From Sinorhizobium sojae CCBAU 05684 (GTDB lineage Bacteria; Pseudomonadota; Alphaproteobacteria; Rhizobiales; Rhizobiaceae): DNA of 64,000 bases. The first letter of the stretch is position 1, and each line of letters starts with the position of its first letter. Shown piece after piece: positions 25,316 through 33,901 of the stretch. The translations under genes were made by a program, and so were the position numbers. The DNA lies in NCBI RefSeq assembly GCF_002288525.1, contig NZ_CP023067.1, positions 2,046,001-2,110,000 on the forward strand. The letters run 5' to 3'. The notes under the pieces are model-generated. The model worked only from the letters and a program-made list of their open reading frames with translations. It had not been told where the DNA came from and searched no databases.

Positions 25316-26530
25316 TCACCGCAACTCGAAGAACGGGCGGGCGCCGGCAAGGACGGTTCGCACGCATTCCACGCCGGTTTCCTCATCCCTTCCGACCGGC
25401 ACGGCCAGGATCGGGCCCAACCCTGCGGAAGTGATGCTGTCGATAAGCGATGCGAGATCGCTCGCCGCGCCCGGTTCCGCTGCCGCAGTGGTCGGTGGCG
25501 TCGCCTCAACGATAAGTTGGCGAGCCATCGCCACGACGGCGTCGCGGCTTCTCCTGTAGTGCCTGCGCGTTTGATCGTCGCGCGCGCCGGAGATCGCCCC
25601 CGCCCGCGCTGCGAGCGCCTCCAGCATAGCACTCGAAGCCGCCGTCGCGAGGTCGGAGCCCGCCGCATAGCCTTCGGTCGGAAGCGCCAGGATCGGCTCT
25701 CCGGCGCCTGTTTCGATCGTCTGGCACCAGACGACCGGAATGCCCGTCGGCGACGGGGCGAGCCAAAGCCCGAAGGAGACGCCGCAGCAACCGGCGACCG
25801 AGAGGATGTGTTCGACCCCATCGCCAAGACCGGTAATGGCGATGCGCGTGCGATCGAAGAAGCCGTGGGTCGCAAAGGCTCGGGCGATGGCGTCCCGCTC
25901 GACACATTCGAGAAGGCCGTGCAGGAACGCGCGGTGGCCGTCGCAGTGACAGGCGAGGCCCGTCGTCGTCCTCTGGAAAAGGCCATCATATTCGGGAGGC
26001 GGATCGGTATAACAGGTGTGCACGAGCTCCAGCGGCACCGGCAGTCGAGACCCCCTCACGACATCGAGGCCGGAGATCCATCGAATGCGCCTCGAACGCC
26101 AATCTACCGCTTGCTCTTCCACCAGGAGATTTTCGAACAATCCTTCGGCGATTCCGAGTTCGTCGGCGGTCGCGACGAAGATCCGCTCCGGCGGAATGGA
26201 TTCTGCGAAGTAGCGCTCAAGCGCTTCCATGATTGCACCCACTGCCGCCTCTTCTCTCGACAGGCCGCGCCCGAGGGCCGTCACTTCGGAGAGAGCGGCG
26301 GGCCTGACGGCCTGCACCACGGGCAATCCGACGCGGTCGAGGCCTGTCAGTTCACCGATCCGGGTGATCCGTGCAGCACGGCAGAGATGCAAAAGCGCGT
26401 GAAAGCGGCTGCCCATGTCTTCGGTAGCTTTGCGATGAGCGAGCGGAAGATGCAAACCGGAATTGATCGCGTCACGGAGGCCGGTGAGAACCTCGGTCTG
26501 GCTCGTTCGTTCACTTCCGGACAACAACAC
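25316..26530 (-). CDS. YcaO-domain peptide cyclodehydratase/thioamidation enzyme
   Basis: A 404-aa YcaO protein. The ATP/Mg-binding Glu motifs are visible: L-S-R-E-E-A-A-V-G-A-I-M-E-A-L-E-R-Y (about residues 90-107), H-G-L-L-E-C-V-E-R-D-A (about 205-215) and A-A-S-S-A-M-L-E-A-L-A-A-R-A-G (about 300-315). The C-terminus ends P-F-F-E-L-R and lacks the PxPxP tail of azoline-forming YcaOs. With TfuA next to it, ATP-dependent backbone thioamide formation is the best guess. Start GTG 26530 has GGGAG and overlaps the cyclase gene by 20 bp. Confidence 0.9.
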   Translation of the reverse strand: MLLSGSERTSQTEVLTGLRDAINSGLHLPLAHRKATEDMGSRFHALLHLCRAARITRIGELTGLDRVGLPVVQAVRPAALSEVTALGRGLSREEAAVGAIMEALERYFAESIPPERIFVATADELGIAEGLFENLLVEEQAVDWRSRRIRWISGLDVVRGSRLPVPLELVHTCYTDPPPEYDGLFQRTTTGLACHCDGHRAFLHGLLECVERDAIARAFATHGFFDRTRIAITGLGDGVEHILSVAGCCGVSFGLWLAPSPTGIPVVWCQTIETGAGEPILALPTEGYAAGSDLATAASSAMLEALAARAGAISGARDDQTRRHYRRSRDAVVAMARQLIVEATPPTTAAAEPGAASDLASLIDSITSAGLGPILAVPVGRDEETGVECVRTVLAGARPFFELR

Positions 26531-29500
26531 CAAGCTCCCGGATCGACCGCCGGGCGCGCCTGATGAGCGCCCTTGCACCCTGGCTTTCGGCAATGTCGGC
26601 GGCGGCACCGAGGTCGGCCCCAAGCGCGTCTTTTTGCGCGCCGGCCCGGGACTTGAGCACCGCCCGGCAACGGTGCAGCTCCGCCAACCAATAGGCATGG
26701 CCGGTTTCCTTCACCTTTGCGATCGCTTCGTCCGCAACCTCGATGGCGGTCGCGAAACTTCCGGCACGCCCCAACAGGCTTGCATGCATGTAAAGATAGA
26801 TCGGCAAATCCGCGACCGCGCCGAGGCTTCTCAAAAGCTCCAATCCGTCACGTAATCGCTTGTGCCCGCTTGCAAGATCTCCCCTGTGCGCCTCCGCCCA
26901 ACCTCGGAACAAGAGCGCCAGGCCGGACAGAGATTGCATCCCGTGCTTCCCGGCAAACTCCGCCATGCGCTCCGAGATATGGGCGAGGTGCTCGAAATCG
27001 TCCCGATAGAAGGCGGAGACCGCCTCGGTATCGAGCGAATGCGCCTTGCTCGGGACGTGGCCGATCCGGTCGACGAATACGATCATCCGCGAAAGCGCAG
27101 CATCCGATGCCTTCGTCCGCCCCGTCAGCCACAGGGAAAGCGCCAATTGTCCGAGACCGCAGACCTTCGCGTCATGGCCACCGAATTCCGTGCGGCTTTT
27201 CTGCGCGCGTCGCAGGTCGTAGAGCGCCAGGCCCGCCTTGATCGCCTCCTGCGTCTCGCGGTGCCGCCCGAGATTGAAATCGATTGCCCAGATGCAATGG
27301 TTGACCTGGAGTTGGATTTCCGGGTCCTCGGTCGTCGCCAGCATCGACTGCACCTCCAGCGCGCGATCGTGCATGACGCGGAAATCGGAACCCGTGAGCC
27401 ACCAGCCCCAATAGATCGGAAACCAGTTCGCCTGCTCCTCCATCGGCCGTCGGCGGGCGATCTCGACGCCGTCTTCATAAAGCTTGCGGGCGGGCGGTGA
27501 ATTCAGGCCCACAAGGCCCGTGAGGATCGGCCCCAGCGCCGTCAGCGCCGAAAGCTGCCGTGACTCGAGCTGGCGTCCCTGGCCACACCGGCCGCAAAGG
27601 GTAAGAGCGTGTTCCAGATATTGCCGCGCCTCTATCATCGCCGAGCGGCTCGAGCTTTCCTTTCCGGCCGCAATGTACAGGTCGATAGCCTCCTCAAGGA
27701 GCCCGGCCCGTTCCGCATGCTCGGCCAGTCTCCCCGTATCGATCCACGCCGCCATCGAACGATTTTCACCGACGGCGGCATAGAGGCGCCGATGCAGCAC
27801 CTGCCGCTGCTTGCGCAGGAGCGCGTTATAGATCGTCTCCTGGATCAGCACGTGGCGAAAGCCGTAGGCGATCGGTCCGGGCACCCGGATACGCGTCAGG
27901 AATCCGGTCTCGCAGAGCGTGTCTGCCGCGGCTGCGATAGCCTTCTTGCCGAAGTCGGGCAGCAACGCGCGAAGCAGCGGCAAGGTCACATGCGTGCCGG
28001 CGGCGGCCGCTGCGCGCGCCACCTCTCGCGCCGAGCCCAGATGCTCCAGCCGAGCGTCGAGGATTGCCTCGAATGCCGACAAATGCGTCGGCTTGAAGCT
28101 CTCCGACAGGCTCTTCCTGCCGGCGTCGACATTCTCAGCCACCCATTGGCAGATCTCCTCGATGAAGAGAGGAACGCCGCCGGAAATCCGTTCCGTCACC
28201 TCGAAGAGTTCTGGAAGCGCCTCCAGCCGGTGCTGCGGCCATTTGGCCTTTATCGCCAATCTTGTCTCGTCGCGGTCGAGCGGCCGTAGCGGCAGCCGCC
28301 TGGGTTTTGCCGCGTCGAGCCATTCCAGGGGCAGGCCGGGACGCGACGTCAGGACGAGGAACGCGGGGAATCGATAAATGATGCGTGCGGCCTCGCCGAG
28401 CAGATCCCGGGATGTGGGATCGATCCAGTGGATGTCCTCGACAGCGATGACGACCGGCCCGTTTCGGCAGATCGCTTCAAGCGCGCGATCGACGGCGCGA
28501 TATGCCTTCTCGCGGATCGTACTGGGGCTATCGTTCTGCAGGGGCTGACCTGGCCCCTGTGCTCCGAGCAGATAGGTAAAGACATCGGTGACTTCCGCGT
28601 CCACTATGCCGTTGCGCTCGAAGAGGGCCTGCACTGCCGCCGCCGTGGGGCCCATCTGTCCGGTTTCAGCAGGAAAACTATGCAGCAGCGGATGCAGCGT
28701 CGAGCGCAACCCACCCGGCAGGCACTGGAAGAAGAGGAGATTCGCGCGCCAGTCGCGGGTCCGCCTGCGCAGTTCGCGCAGCAGCCGCGACTTGCCCATC
28801 CCGGCCTCGCCCTCAATCAGGGCAACCGCCCCGCGCCCACCCAAGACGCCGTCCCAGAGGGAGCCGATGGCAGCCAATTCGCTTTCGCGATTGATAAGGG
28901 GGCCCGTGACCCTGCCATAGGCATAGAAGCGGTCGACTTCGATCTTGTGTCCGAGCGCACGCCAGACCTTTTCGGGTTCGGCAAAGCCCTTGAGTGTCTT
29001 GCTGCCCTGGAACACGAAGGCATGCGAGCGCCCAGCGAGGTTCCGCGTGTCCTCGGAAACGAGAACGCTGTTGGGATCGGCGATGGCCTCGAGCCGGGTG
29101 GCCATGGCGAGCGCGGCGCCGGTCACCGGCTCTTCCGTCCCGCTTTCCTGCGACTGGTCGCGGACGAGCGCGATGGACGTGGCGATACCGACGCGAACAC
29201 CCAAATCCTCCCGCCCGCCCTCGCGACCGACCCGTTTGCAGGCATCGACGATCCCGAGCCCTGCCCGGATCGCAAGCGATGCGGCATCCCTTGCGTCGAG
29301 TTCGATCGGAAAAAGCGCAACCCCGCCGTCGCCGGCCTCGTGCTGAATGACGCCGGATTGAGCAGCGATGGACTGCCTCGTCGCATGCTGAAAGGCGGAC
29401 ATCAGATCCTGATAGTCCTCCATGTCCATGAGATGCAGGAGATCGGTCGACCCGACGAGATCATAGCAGAGCGCCGTGACGATGCGCCGCTCGCCTCCCT

Positions 29501-29576
29501 GCGCAAAGGAACTGCCCGCGCGCCCTCCGCGCCCGGCCGCTCTCCGTGGTGTCCTGGTCCCGCTTTCGCGCAGCAT
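26511..29576 (-). CDS. Adenylate/guanylate cyclase-STAND ATPase-TPR regulator
   Basis: A 1021-aa multidomain protein. Residues ~30-215 form a class III cyclase homology domain with Y-D-L-V-G-S-T-D (first metal Asp) and A-G-D-G-G-V-A-L-F (second Asp), but the usual transition-state Asn is not evident in G-A-A-L-A-M-A-T-R-L-E. A P-loop ATPase follows: G-E-A-G-M-G-K-S (Walker A, about 260) and V-V-I-A-V-E-D-I-H-W (Walker B). The C-terminal half is helical TPR-like. It is the first gene of the YcaO-TfuA operon. ATG 29576 is my choice; earlier in-frame starts exist. Confidence 0.88.
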   Translation of the reverse strand: MLRESGTRTPRRAAGRGGRAGSSFAQGGERRIVTALCYDLVGSTDLLHLMDMEDYQDLMSAFQHATRQSIAAQSGVIQHEAGDGGVALFPIELDARDAASLAIRAGLGIVDACKRVGREGGREDLGVRVGIATSIALVRDQSQESGTEEPVTGAALAMATRLEAIADPNSVLVSEDTRNLAGRSHAFVFQGSKTLKGFAEPEKVWRALGHKIEVDRFYAYGRVTGPLINRESELAAIGSLWDGVLGGRGAVALIEGEAGMGKSRLLRELRRRTRDWRANLLFFQCLPGGLRSTLHPLLHSFPAETGQMGPTAAAVQALFERNGIVDAEVTDVFTYLLGAQGPGQPLQNDSPSTIREKAYRAVDRALEAICRNGPVVIAVEDIHWIDPTSRDLLGEAARIIYRFPAFLVLTSRPGLPLEWLDAAKPRRLPLRPLDRDETRLAIKAKWPQHRLEALPELFEVTERISGGVPLFIEEICQWVAENVDAGRKSLSESFKPTHLSAFEAILDARLEHLGSAREVARAAAAAGTHVTLPLLRALLPDFGKKAIAAAADTLCETGFLTRIRVPGPIAYGFRHVLIQETIYNALLRKQRQVLHRRLYAAVGENRSMAAWIDTGRLAEHAERAGLLEEAIDLYIAAGKESSSRSAMIEARQYLEHALTLCGRCGQGRQLESRQLSALTALGPILTGLVGLNSPPARKLYEDGVEIARRRPMEEQANWFPIYWGWWLTGSDFRVMHDRALEVQSMLATTEDPEIQLQVNHCIWAIDFNLGRHRETQEAIKAGLALYDLRRAQKSRTEFGGHDAKVCGLGQLALSLWLTGRTKASDAALSRMIVFVDRIGHVPSKAHSLDTEAVSAFYRDDFEHLAHISERMAEFAGKHGMQSLSGLALLFRGWAEAHRGDLASGHKRLRDGLELLRSLGAVADLPIYLYMHASLLGRAGSFATAIEVADEAIAKVKETGHAYWLAELHRCRAVLKSRAGAQKDALGADLGAAADIAESQGARALIRRARRSIRELGVVVRK

Positions 29577-29749
29577 GCACCACCCCCGCCTTCCGCGACA
29601 CACCTCGCTGCGGCGCGCCCGCCCCAAATGCAAAAAGTATTGCTTTCCCGTATTTCCTGTTGGTGACCTGAACCGAGCTGACCGCTGCCGCGCGTCCAAA
29701 ATTGCAGGCAAAGGCTGACGGTCGAACGGGCCGATGTCAATCGGCGACA

Positions 29750-29763
29750 GGTTGCATGCAACC
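29750..29763. promoter_or_regulatory. Perfect 14-bp palindrome between cyclase and lysE genes
   Basis: GGTTGCATGCAACC is a perfect palindrome in the 330-bp divergent region (29,577-29,906) between the YcaO-TfuA operon and the LysE gene. It is the clearest operator-like site there. No other gene or repeat is seen in the gap. Confidence 0.45.
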
Positions 29764-29906
29764 GCTCATTAGCAATCCAGGCGCAAAGGGCCCACAGAGC
29801 GGCAAACAAGAAAGATGAAGGTTGATCAACTTTTCCTTGTGGACGCCCCATTGTTTATCGTTATAGTCGAAGGGCGCTATTGGGCACTGCAAGAGGGACA
29901 GAGATC

Positions 29907-30539
29907 GTGTCGTCGACCGGATTGCTGATCAGCTTTCTCATCACAACAGCCTTCTTCGCCTATATTCCGGGGCCGGCCATGCTCTACGCTGCAGCCCAGA
30001 CAATGGCGCGCGGGCGCTGGTCCGGCCTGATGGCTGCACTCGGTATCCATATAGGCGGCTATGTGCACGTCGTTGCCGCCGCTGCAGGACTTTCCGTCCT
30101 CTTTCACGCCGTTCCCGCCTTGTATTTGGGCGTCAAGTTGGCCGGCGCCGCCTATCTGATCTGGCTCGGCTTATCGCTCTTCCGCGCCAGGATGCAGGGC
30201 CATGTCGCAGTGCCGGAAGCCCAAAAAAGGTCCGGTCAGCGCGCATTGCTTGAAAGCATCGCAGTCGAGGTTCTCAATCCCAAAACCGCAATCTTCTTCG
30301 TAGCCTTCCTGCCGCAATTTATCGATGTTGCTTCGACTATTCCCGTATGGGTGCAGTTTGTCGCCCTGGGGACGATCGTCAACCTGATCTTCTCATCGGC
30401 CGACATCGTCTGCGTGGCGCTCGCCGGTACCGTCGTGTCAAGCCTGAAGCGCTCATCGCGGGCGCAGCGTCTTGTTCAGCGCGCCGGCGGCGCTACGCTT
30501 ATTGGCTTGGGGGCGCATCTCGCCTTTCAGAAGGGGTAG
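29907..30539 (+). CDS. LysE/RhtB family exporter
   Basis: A 210-aa inner-membrane protein with five to six hydrophobic helices and the family's early P-G-P-A motif (I-P-G-P-A-M-L-Y-A-A-A-Q, about residues 22-33), G-x-x-A-A-L-G-I-H-x-G-G, and V-L-N-P-K-T-A-I-F-F-V-A-F-L-P-Q-F. The family exports amino acids or homoserine lactones. GTG 29907 has GAGGGACAGAG upstream; TTG 29880 is less likely. It is divergent from the cyclase-YcaO-TfuA operon and could share its operator. Substrate unknown. Confidence 0.9.
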   Translation: MSSTGLLISFLITTAFFAYIPGPAMLYAAAQTMARGRWSGLMAALGIHIGGYVHVVAAAAGLSVLFHAVPALYLGVKLAGAAYLIWLGLSLFRARMQGHVAVPEAQKRSGQRALLESIAVEVLNPKTAIFFVAFLPQFIDVASTIPVWVQFVALGTIVNLIFSSADIVCVALAGTVVSSLKRSSRAQRLVQRAGGATLIGLGAHLAFQKG

Positions 30540-30590
30540 CGCATCGGCCCGAATATCGGTTTTCGGAGCGTCCAATAAGACGTGCGGCCC
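30537..30590. repeat. RIME-like mosaic element, degenerate copy
   Basis: A decayed composite of block A (GCGCATCGGCCCGAATATCGG) and block B (AATAAGACGTGCGGC) starts at the lysE stop codon and fills the gap to the convergent helicase gene. Confidence 0.6.
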
Positions 30591-30602
30591 CTTAACCAAG
30601 CA

Positions 30603-31730
30603 TCACCGGACGATCGTCAACCGTTCTGACGCGCGGGTGATGCCGGTATAGAGCCAGCGCTCGCGCGTGTCGCGGAAGGCAAAGCTCTCGTCGAAGAGGA
30701 CGACATTGTCCCACTGTGAGCCCTGCGCCTTGTGCACCGTCAGCGCATAGCCATAGTCGAACTCGTCGTAGCGCTTGCGCGTGGACCAGGGAATCTCGCC
30801 CTCGACATCCTCGAAAGCCGCCTTCAGGAGCTTGATCTTGGCGGCGCCGCGATCCATGTCGTCGTCTTCGGGGCGGATCATCAGGTTGATCCCCGGCTTC
30901 ACGGTTTCCTTCGACGAACTCATCACCTGCCAGAGCGAGCCGTTGAGCAGGCCCTTGGCCGGATCGTTCCTGAGGCAGACGAGCTTGTCGCCCGATTGCG
31001 GATAGTCGCTGGTAAAGCCCTTCAACTCGCGCAGGCGCTGATTATAGCGCCGCCGCGTGCGGTTGGTGCCGACAAGCACCTGGTCGGCCTCCAATACGAG
31101 GGGCTGCGTCACCTCCGCCTTGGAGATCACCCGCGCCGTGCCGTAGTCGCCATGCGTGATCTCCCTGCCTTCGCGCACTTGCATGGCGAGCTGGATGATC
31201 GGGTTGTCGCGTGCCTGCCGGTGGATCTCCGTGAGCAGGTAATCCGGCTCCTGATTGGTGAAGAACCCGCCGCCCGACACCGGCGGCAATTGCCCCGGAT
31301 CGCCGAGCACGAGGATGGGCGTGCCGAAGCTCATCAGATCCTTGCCGAGCGCCTCGTCCACCATCGAGCATTCGTCGACGATGATCAGCGCCGCTTTTGC
31401 GACGGGGCTCTGGCGGTTGATGGCGAACATCGGCGCGATCGAGGTCTTGCCGGTTTCCTCATCCGCCACCTCCTCCTCCCCGCGCGGCCGGTAGATCAGC
31501 GAGTGGATGGTTTTGGCATTGCTTGCGCCCTTCGAGCGCAACACCTGCGCGGCCTTGCCGGTGAAGGCGGCAAACAATACGTCGCCATCGACATGCTCGG
31601 CGAAATGCCGCGCAAGAGTCGTCTTGCCGGTGCCGGCATAGCCGAACAGCCGGAAAAGCTGTGAGCGGCCTTCCTTCAGCCAGCGCGAAACGGCCTTCAG
31701 GGCCTCGTCCTGTTGCGGAGCGAACTGCAT
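30603..31730 (-). CDS. RecD-like superfamily 1 DNA helicase
   Basis: A 375-aa ATP-dependent DNA helicase of the short RecD2/DUF2075-like kind. Walker A G-Y-A-G-T-G-K-T-T (about residues 30-38), motif Ia F-T-G-K-A-A, Walker B I-I-V-D-E-C-S-M-V-D (about 115-124), motif III L-G-D-P-G-Q-L-P-P-V and motifs V-VI (V-H-K-A-Q-G-S-Q-W and Y-T-G-I-T-R-A) are intact. There are no RecB/C neighbours. ATG 31730 matches where homology begins; an in-frame ATG at 31781 is an alternative. Confidence 0.88.
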   Translation of the reverse strand: MQFAPQQDEALKAVSRWLKEGRSQLFRLFGYAGTGKTTLARHFAEHVDGDVLFAAFTGKAAQVLRSKGASNAKTIHSLIYRPRGEEEVADEETGKTSIAPMFAINRQSPVAKAALIIVDECSMVDEALGKDLMSFGTPILVLGDPGQLPPVSGGGFFTNQEPDYLLTEIHRQARDNPIIQLAMQVREGREITHGDYGTARVISKAEVTQPLVLEADQVLVGTNRTRRRYNQRLRELKGFTSDYPQSGDKLVCLRNDPAKGLLNGSLWQVMSSSKETVKPGINLMIRPEDDDMDRGAAKIKLLKAAFEDVEGEIPWSTRKRYDEFDYGYALTVHKAQGSQWDNVVLFDESFAFRDTRERWLYTGITRASERLTIVR

Positions 31731-32040
31731 GCCTTGCAGTGTCAGGATTCGGGGGCTCGGCGCAAGCCCGGATTTGGACATCAGGCGGCCGGCAAGACCG
31801 GAGGCGGCCGTGCTACAGCGCCCTGCGGCGCTGTCATTCCGAAAATAGGCGCTCACACGGAATATTCTGCCGCCAAGGGCAGCCGATCGGCCTCATGCGC
31901 TGCAGTCCGCGGGCCATCCTCTTCGGCGATCGCTGTGGTGGAATCTTGCAGTCCACCTTGAGCGGGCACGATCAATGCTGCTAACCAAGCGGCGACCGCA
32001 GAATGCGCAACACGCGCCCCATGCGATCCCCCGCCGGAGT
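31731..32040. other. 310-bp divergent intergenic region
   Basis: Lies between the divergent helicase and AbrB-family genes. I see no further gene, repeat or clear promoter; short frames here are extensions of the flanking genes. Confidence 0.4.
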
Positions 32041-33135
32041 ATGACCGTGAAGCCGGAACAGCCTGCCACGCCGATGCCGCCAAAGAATGCCGGGATGGGG
32101 CATCTGCACCAGGCGGTTCAATGGTTCGTGCTCGTTGCTCTCTCCCTGGTCTTCGCCGCCGTCTTGGAGGCGATCGGCATTCCGGCCGGCCTGCTGATGG
32201 GGCCGATGGCGGCGGGCGCCATCGTCGGCATGAACGGCGGCACGATCCGCCTGCCGCGCCAGTTCTTCTTCTGCGTCCAGTTCATCCTGGCGATGATGAT
32301 CGCCGGCTCGATGCGGCCGGACCTGTTCGCAACCCTTTCCGGCAACTGGCCCCTTTTCCTCGCCGTCATCCTTTCGGTGATCAGCGTCAGCACGCTCTCG
32401 GGCTGGACGATCACGCGGATGCGCATCCTGCCGGGCACGACGGCGATCTGGGGATCCTCGGCCGGTGCCGCCTCGACCATGTTGCTGATGGCCGACGCCT
32501 ATGGGGCGGACGTGCGACTGGTCGCCTTCATGCAATATCTGCGCGTCGTCTTCGTGGCGAGCGCCGCGGCCCTGGTCGCCCATTTCTGGGTCAGCGGCGC
32601 AGAAGCCGGACAGCCGACCGCCTGGTTCGAGCCGATCGCCGCCCTTCCCTTCCTTGCGACACTCGCGGTCGGCGTCGCCGGCGGGCTTCTCGGCAAGGTG
32701 CTGCGCGTGCCCGCCGGCGCCTTTCTCGTCCCCTTCGCCATCGGTTCAGCGCTGAATGTCAGCGGCACTTTGACGATCGAACTGCCGCAATGGCTGCTGG
32801 CGCTGTCATTCGCTCTTCTCGGCTGGAATATCGGCCTCGGTTTCACCCGCTCGATCGTGGCTCATGCGCGCCGCGCCTTCCTGCCGACGGTCGTCTCCAT
32901 CCTCGTGCTCATGGCCTTTTCGGGATTGCTCGCCTTGCTGCTCATCAAGGCGGTCGGCATCGATCCCCTGACCGCCTATCTTGCCACCAGCCCCGGCGGC
33001 CTCGATTCGATCGCCGTCATCGCCGCCTCCAGCGATGTCGATCTCCCTTTCGTAATGGCACTGCAAACGGCGCGCCTGTTGATCATCACACTGATCGGCC
33101 CCGTGCTCGCCCGCTTCGTCGCCGATCGGGCGTGA
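32041..33135 (+). CDS. AbrB-family (AbrB/ammonia monooxygenase-like) membrane protein
   Basis: A 364-aa membrane protein with about ten hydrophobic segments in two similar halves, each containing a P-x-G-x-L-x-G-P/P-A-G-A-F-L-V-P-like stretch. The T-A-Y-L-A-T-S-P-G-G-L-D-S-I-A-V-I-A motif near the C-terminus is the family hallmark. Despite the name, this is a probable transporter, not the AbrB regulator. ATG 32041 follows CGGAG; ATG 31975 is also in frame. Its 3' end is convergent with the nitrile hydratase activator remnant. Confidence 0.85.
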   Translation: MTVKPEQPATPMPPKNAGMGHLHQAVQWFVLVALSLVFAAVLEAIGIPAGLLMGPMAAGAIVGMNGGTIRLPRQFFFCVQFILAMMIAGSMRPDLFATLSGNWPLFLAVILSVISVSTLSGWTITRMRILPGTTAIWGSSAGAASTMLLMADAYGADVRLVAFMQYLRVVFVASAAALVAHFWVSGAEAGQPTAWFEPIAALPFLATLAVGVAGGLLGKVLRVPAGAFLVPFAIGSALNVSGTLTIELPQWLLALSFALLGWNIGLGFTRSIVAHARRAFLPTVVSILVLMAFSGLLALLLIKAVGIDPLTAYLATSPGGLDSIAVIAASSDVDLPFVMALQTARLLIITLIGPVLARFVADRA

Positions 33136-33537
33136 GTGGACTCGATCGTGCCAAGCCGCATCAGCCCGCCGCAGCGGATCGTTCCCCAGGACGATCGGCC
33201 TTCCATGCGGCGTCGCCTCCGCGGCGCGCTGCCAGCTTCGGGTGAGTGCGTCGAGTTCCGGGCCGGAGGCGACGGAAAGCTTCGTCAGCAGGCCGCCAAG
33301 TGCGGCCACCCAGCAATCGTAGTAGTCGCTGCCATCCGCCATGCGTCCCGGCTTGTGAAGCTCGGCGGACAGGGCTTCGGCCCAGGAATCCCACGAAAAC
33401 AGGCCCCGCTCGTGGAGACGCACGGTTATCGCGAAGGCTGTCGCCTGCCAGGGCTCGGCGAAGACCGGTTCGCCGTCGACGGTTTTCGGCAGCCCGGCAG
33501 AGGCGACGAGCGGAGAGGACGTCTTACACGCGCTCAA
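32806..33537 (-). pseudogene. Nitrile hydratase activator/accessory protein with run-on 3' end
   Basis: The first ~125 residues match nitrile hydratase accessory proteins: G-E-P-V-F-A-E-P-W-Q-A-T-A-F-A, L-H-E-R-G-L-F-S-W-D-S-W, Y-Y-D-C-W-V-A-A-L and T-P-H-G-R-P-I. The family normally ends soon after; here the frame continues about 120 residues as the antisense of the AbrB-family gene to 32,806. A one-base shift near 33,160 would reach a TGA at the expected place, so a frameshift is likely. The only plausible start is TTG 33537, overlapping the nthB end by 14 bp. The protein inserts metal into nitrile hydratase. Confidence 0.7.
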
Positions 33538-33640
33538 GATAACTCTCCCAGGCATCGACCGAGACGGTGAGCGAAGGATCGGCCCCCTCGCCCCAGATCT
33601 CGGGCCCATCGAACACGACCGTATAGACCCATTGCGGGTC
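33524..33640 (-). pseudogene. 3' remnant of nitrile hydratase beta subunit gene (nthB)
   Basis: Thirty-eight codons and a TAA encode the C-terminus of nitrile hydratase beta: W-V-Y-T-V-V-F-D-G-P-E-I-W-G-E-G-A-D-P and a final D-A-W-E-S-Y-L-E. Homology stops abruptly at the Asp codon 33638-33640; upstream, composition turns AT-rich and phage-like. The rest of the gene should lie beyond the right end of the prophage, outside the window. At the junction GACCCATTGCGGGTC (33626-33640) is an inverted repeat with 5-bp arms, a candidate for the attachment core. Confidence 0.85.
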
Positions 33641-33686
33641 CGAAAAAAGAGGGAAAAACTCAATGTTTTCAACGCTTAGGCGCGAA

Positions 33687-33720
33687 AGTGTGAATTTCTG
33701 TGCACTTCAGTGTGAATTTC
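33687..33720. repeat. Two direct 12-bp repeats near the left prophage end
   Basis: AGTGTGAATTTC occurs at 33687-33698 and 33709-33720, spaced 22 bp start to start (two helical turns). The pair lies between the prophage junction and the integrase gene, where tyrosine integrases have arm-type binding sites. Confidence 0.5.
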
Positions 33721-33901
33721 CGGACTTGCTAATGTGCAGTTCCGACCAAGCAACAGCAAAATATGTTTTGAAAACAACTTTCCGAGATATTGCCGAAAGC
33801 AAGAATACTTCTTGACACTGTAGGTGGACTCGCTCTAATGAGCAACATTCCATAATAAACAGTTTTGAATTAAGGACCGCTCCGGGCGGCAATATTTCGC
33901 T

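Noticed and set aside
32121-33245. 374-codon plus-strand frame within the AbrB-family gene
   Set aside because: Shadow frame of the membrane protein, very rich in Arg and Pro.
33641-33901. tRNA gene as integration target
   Set aside because: No tRNA-like cloverleaf was seen near the left junction; the target is the nthB coding sequence.
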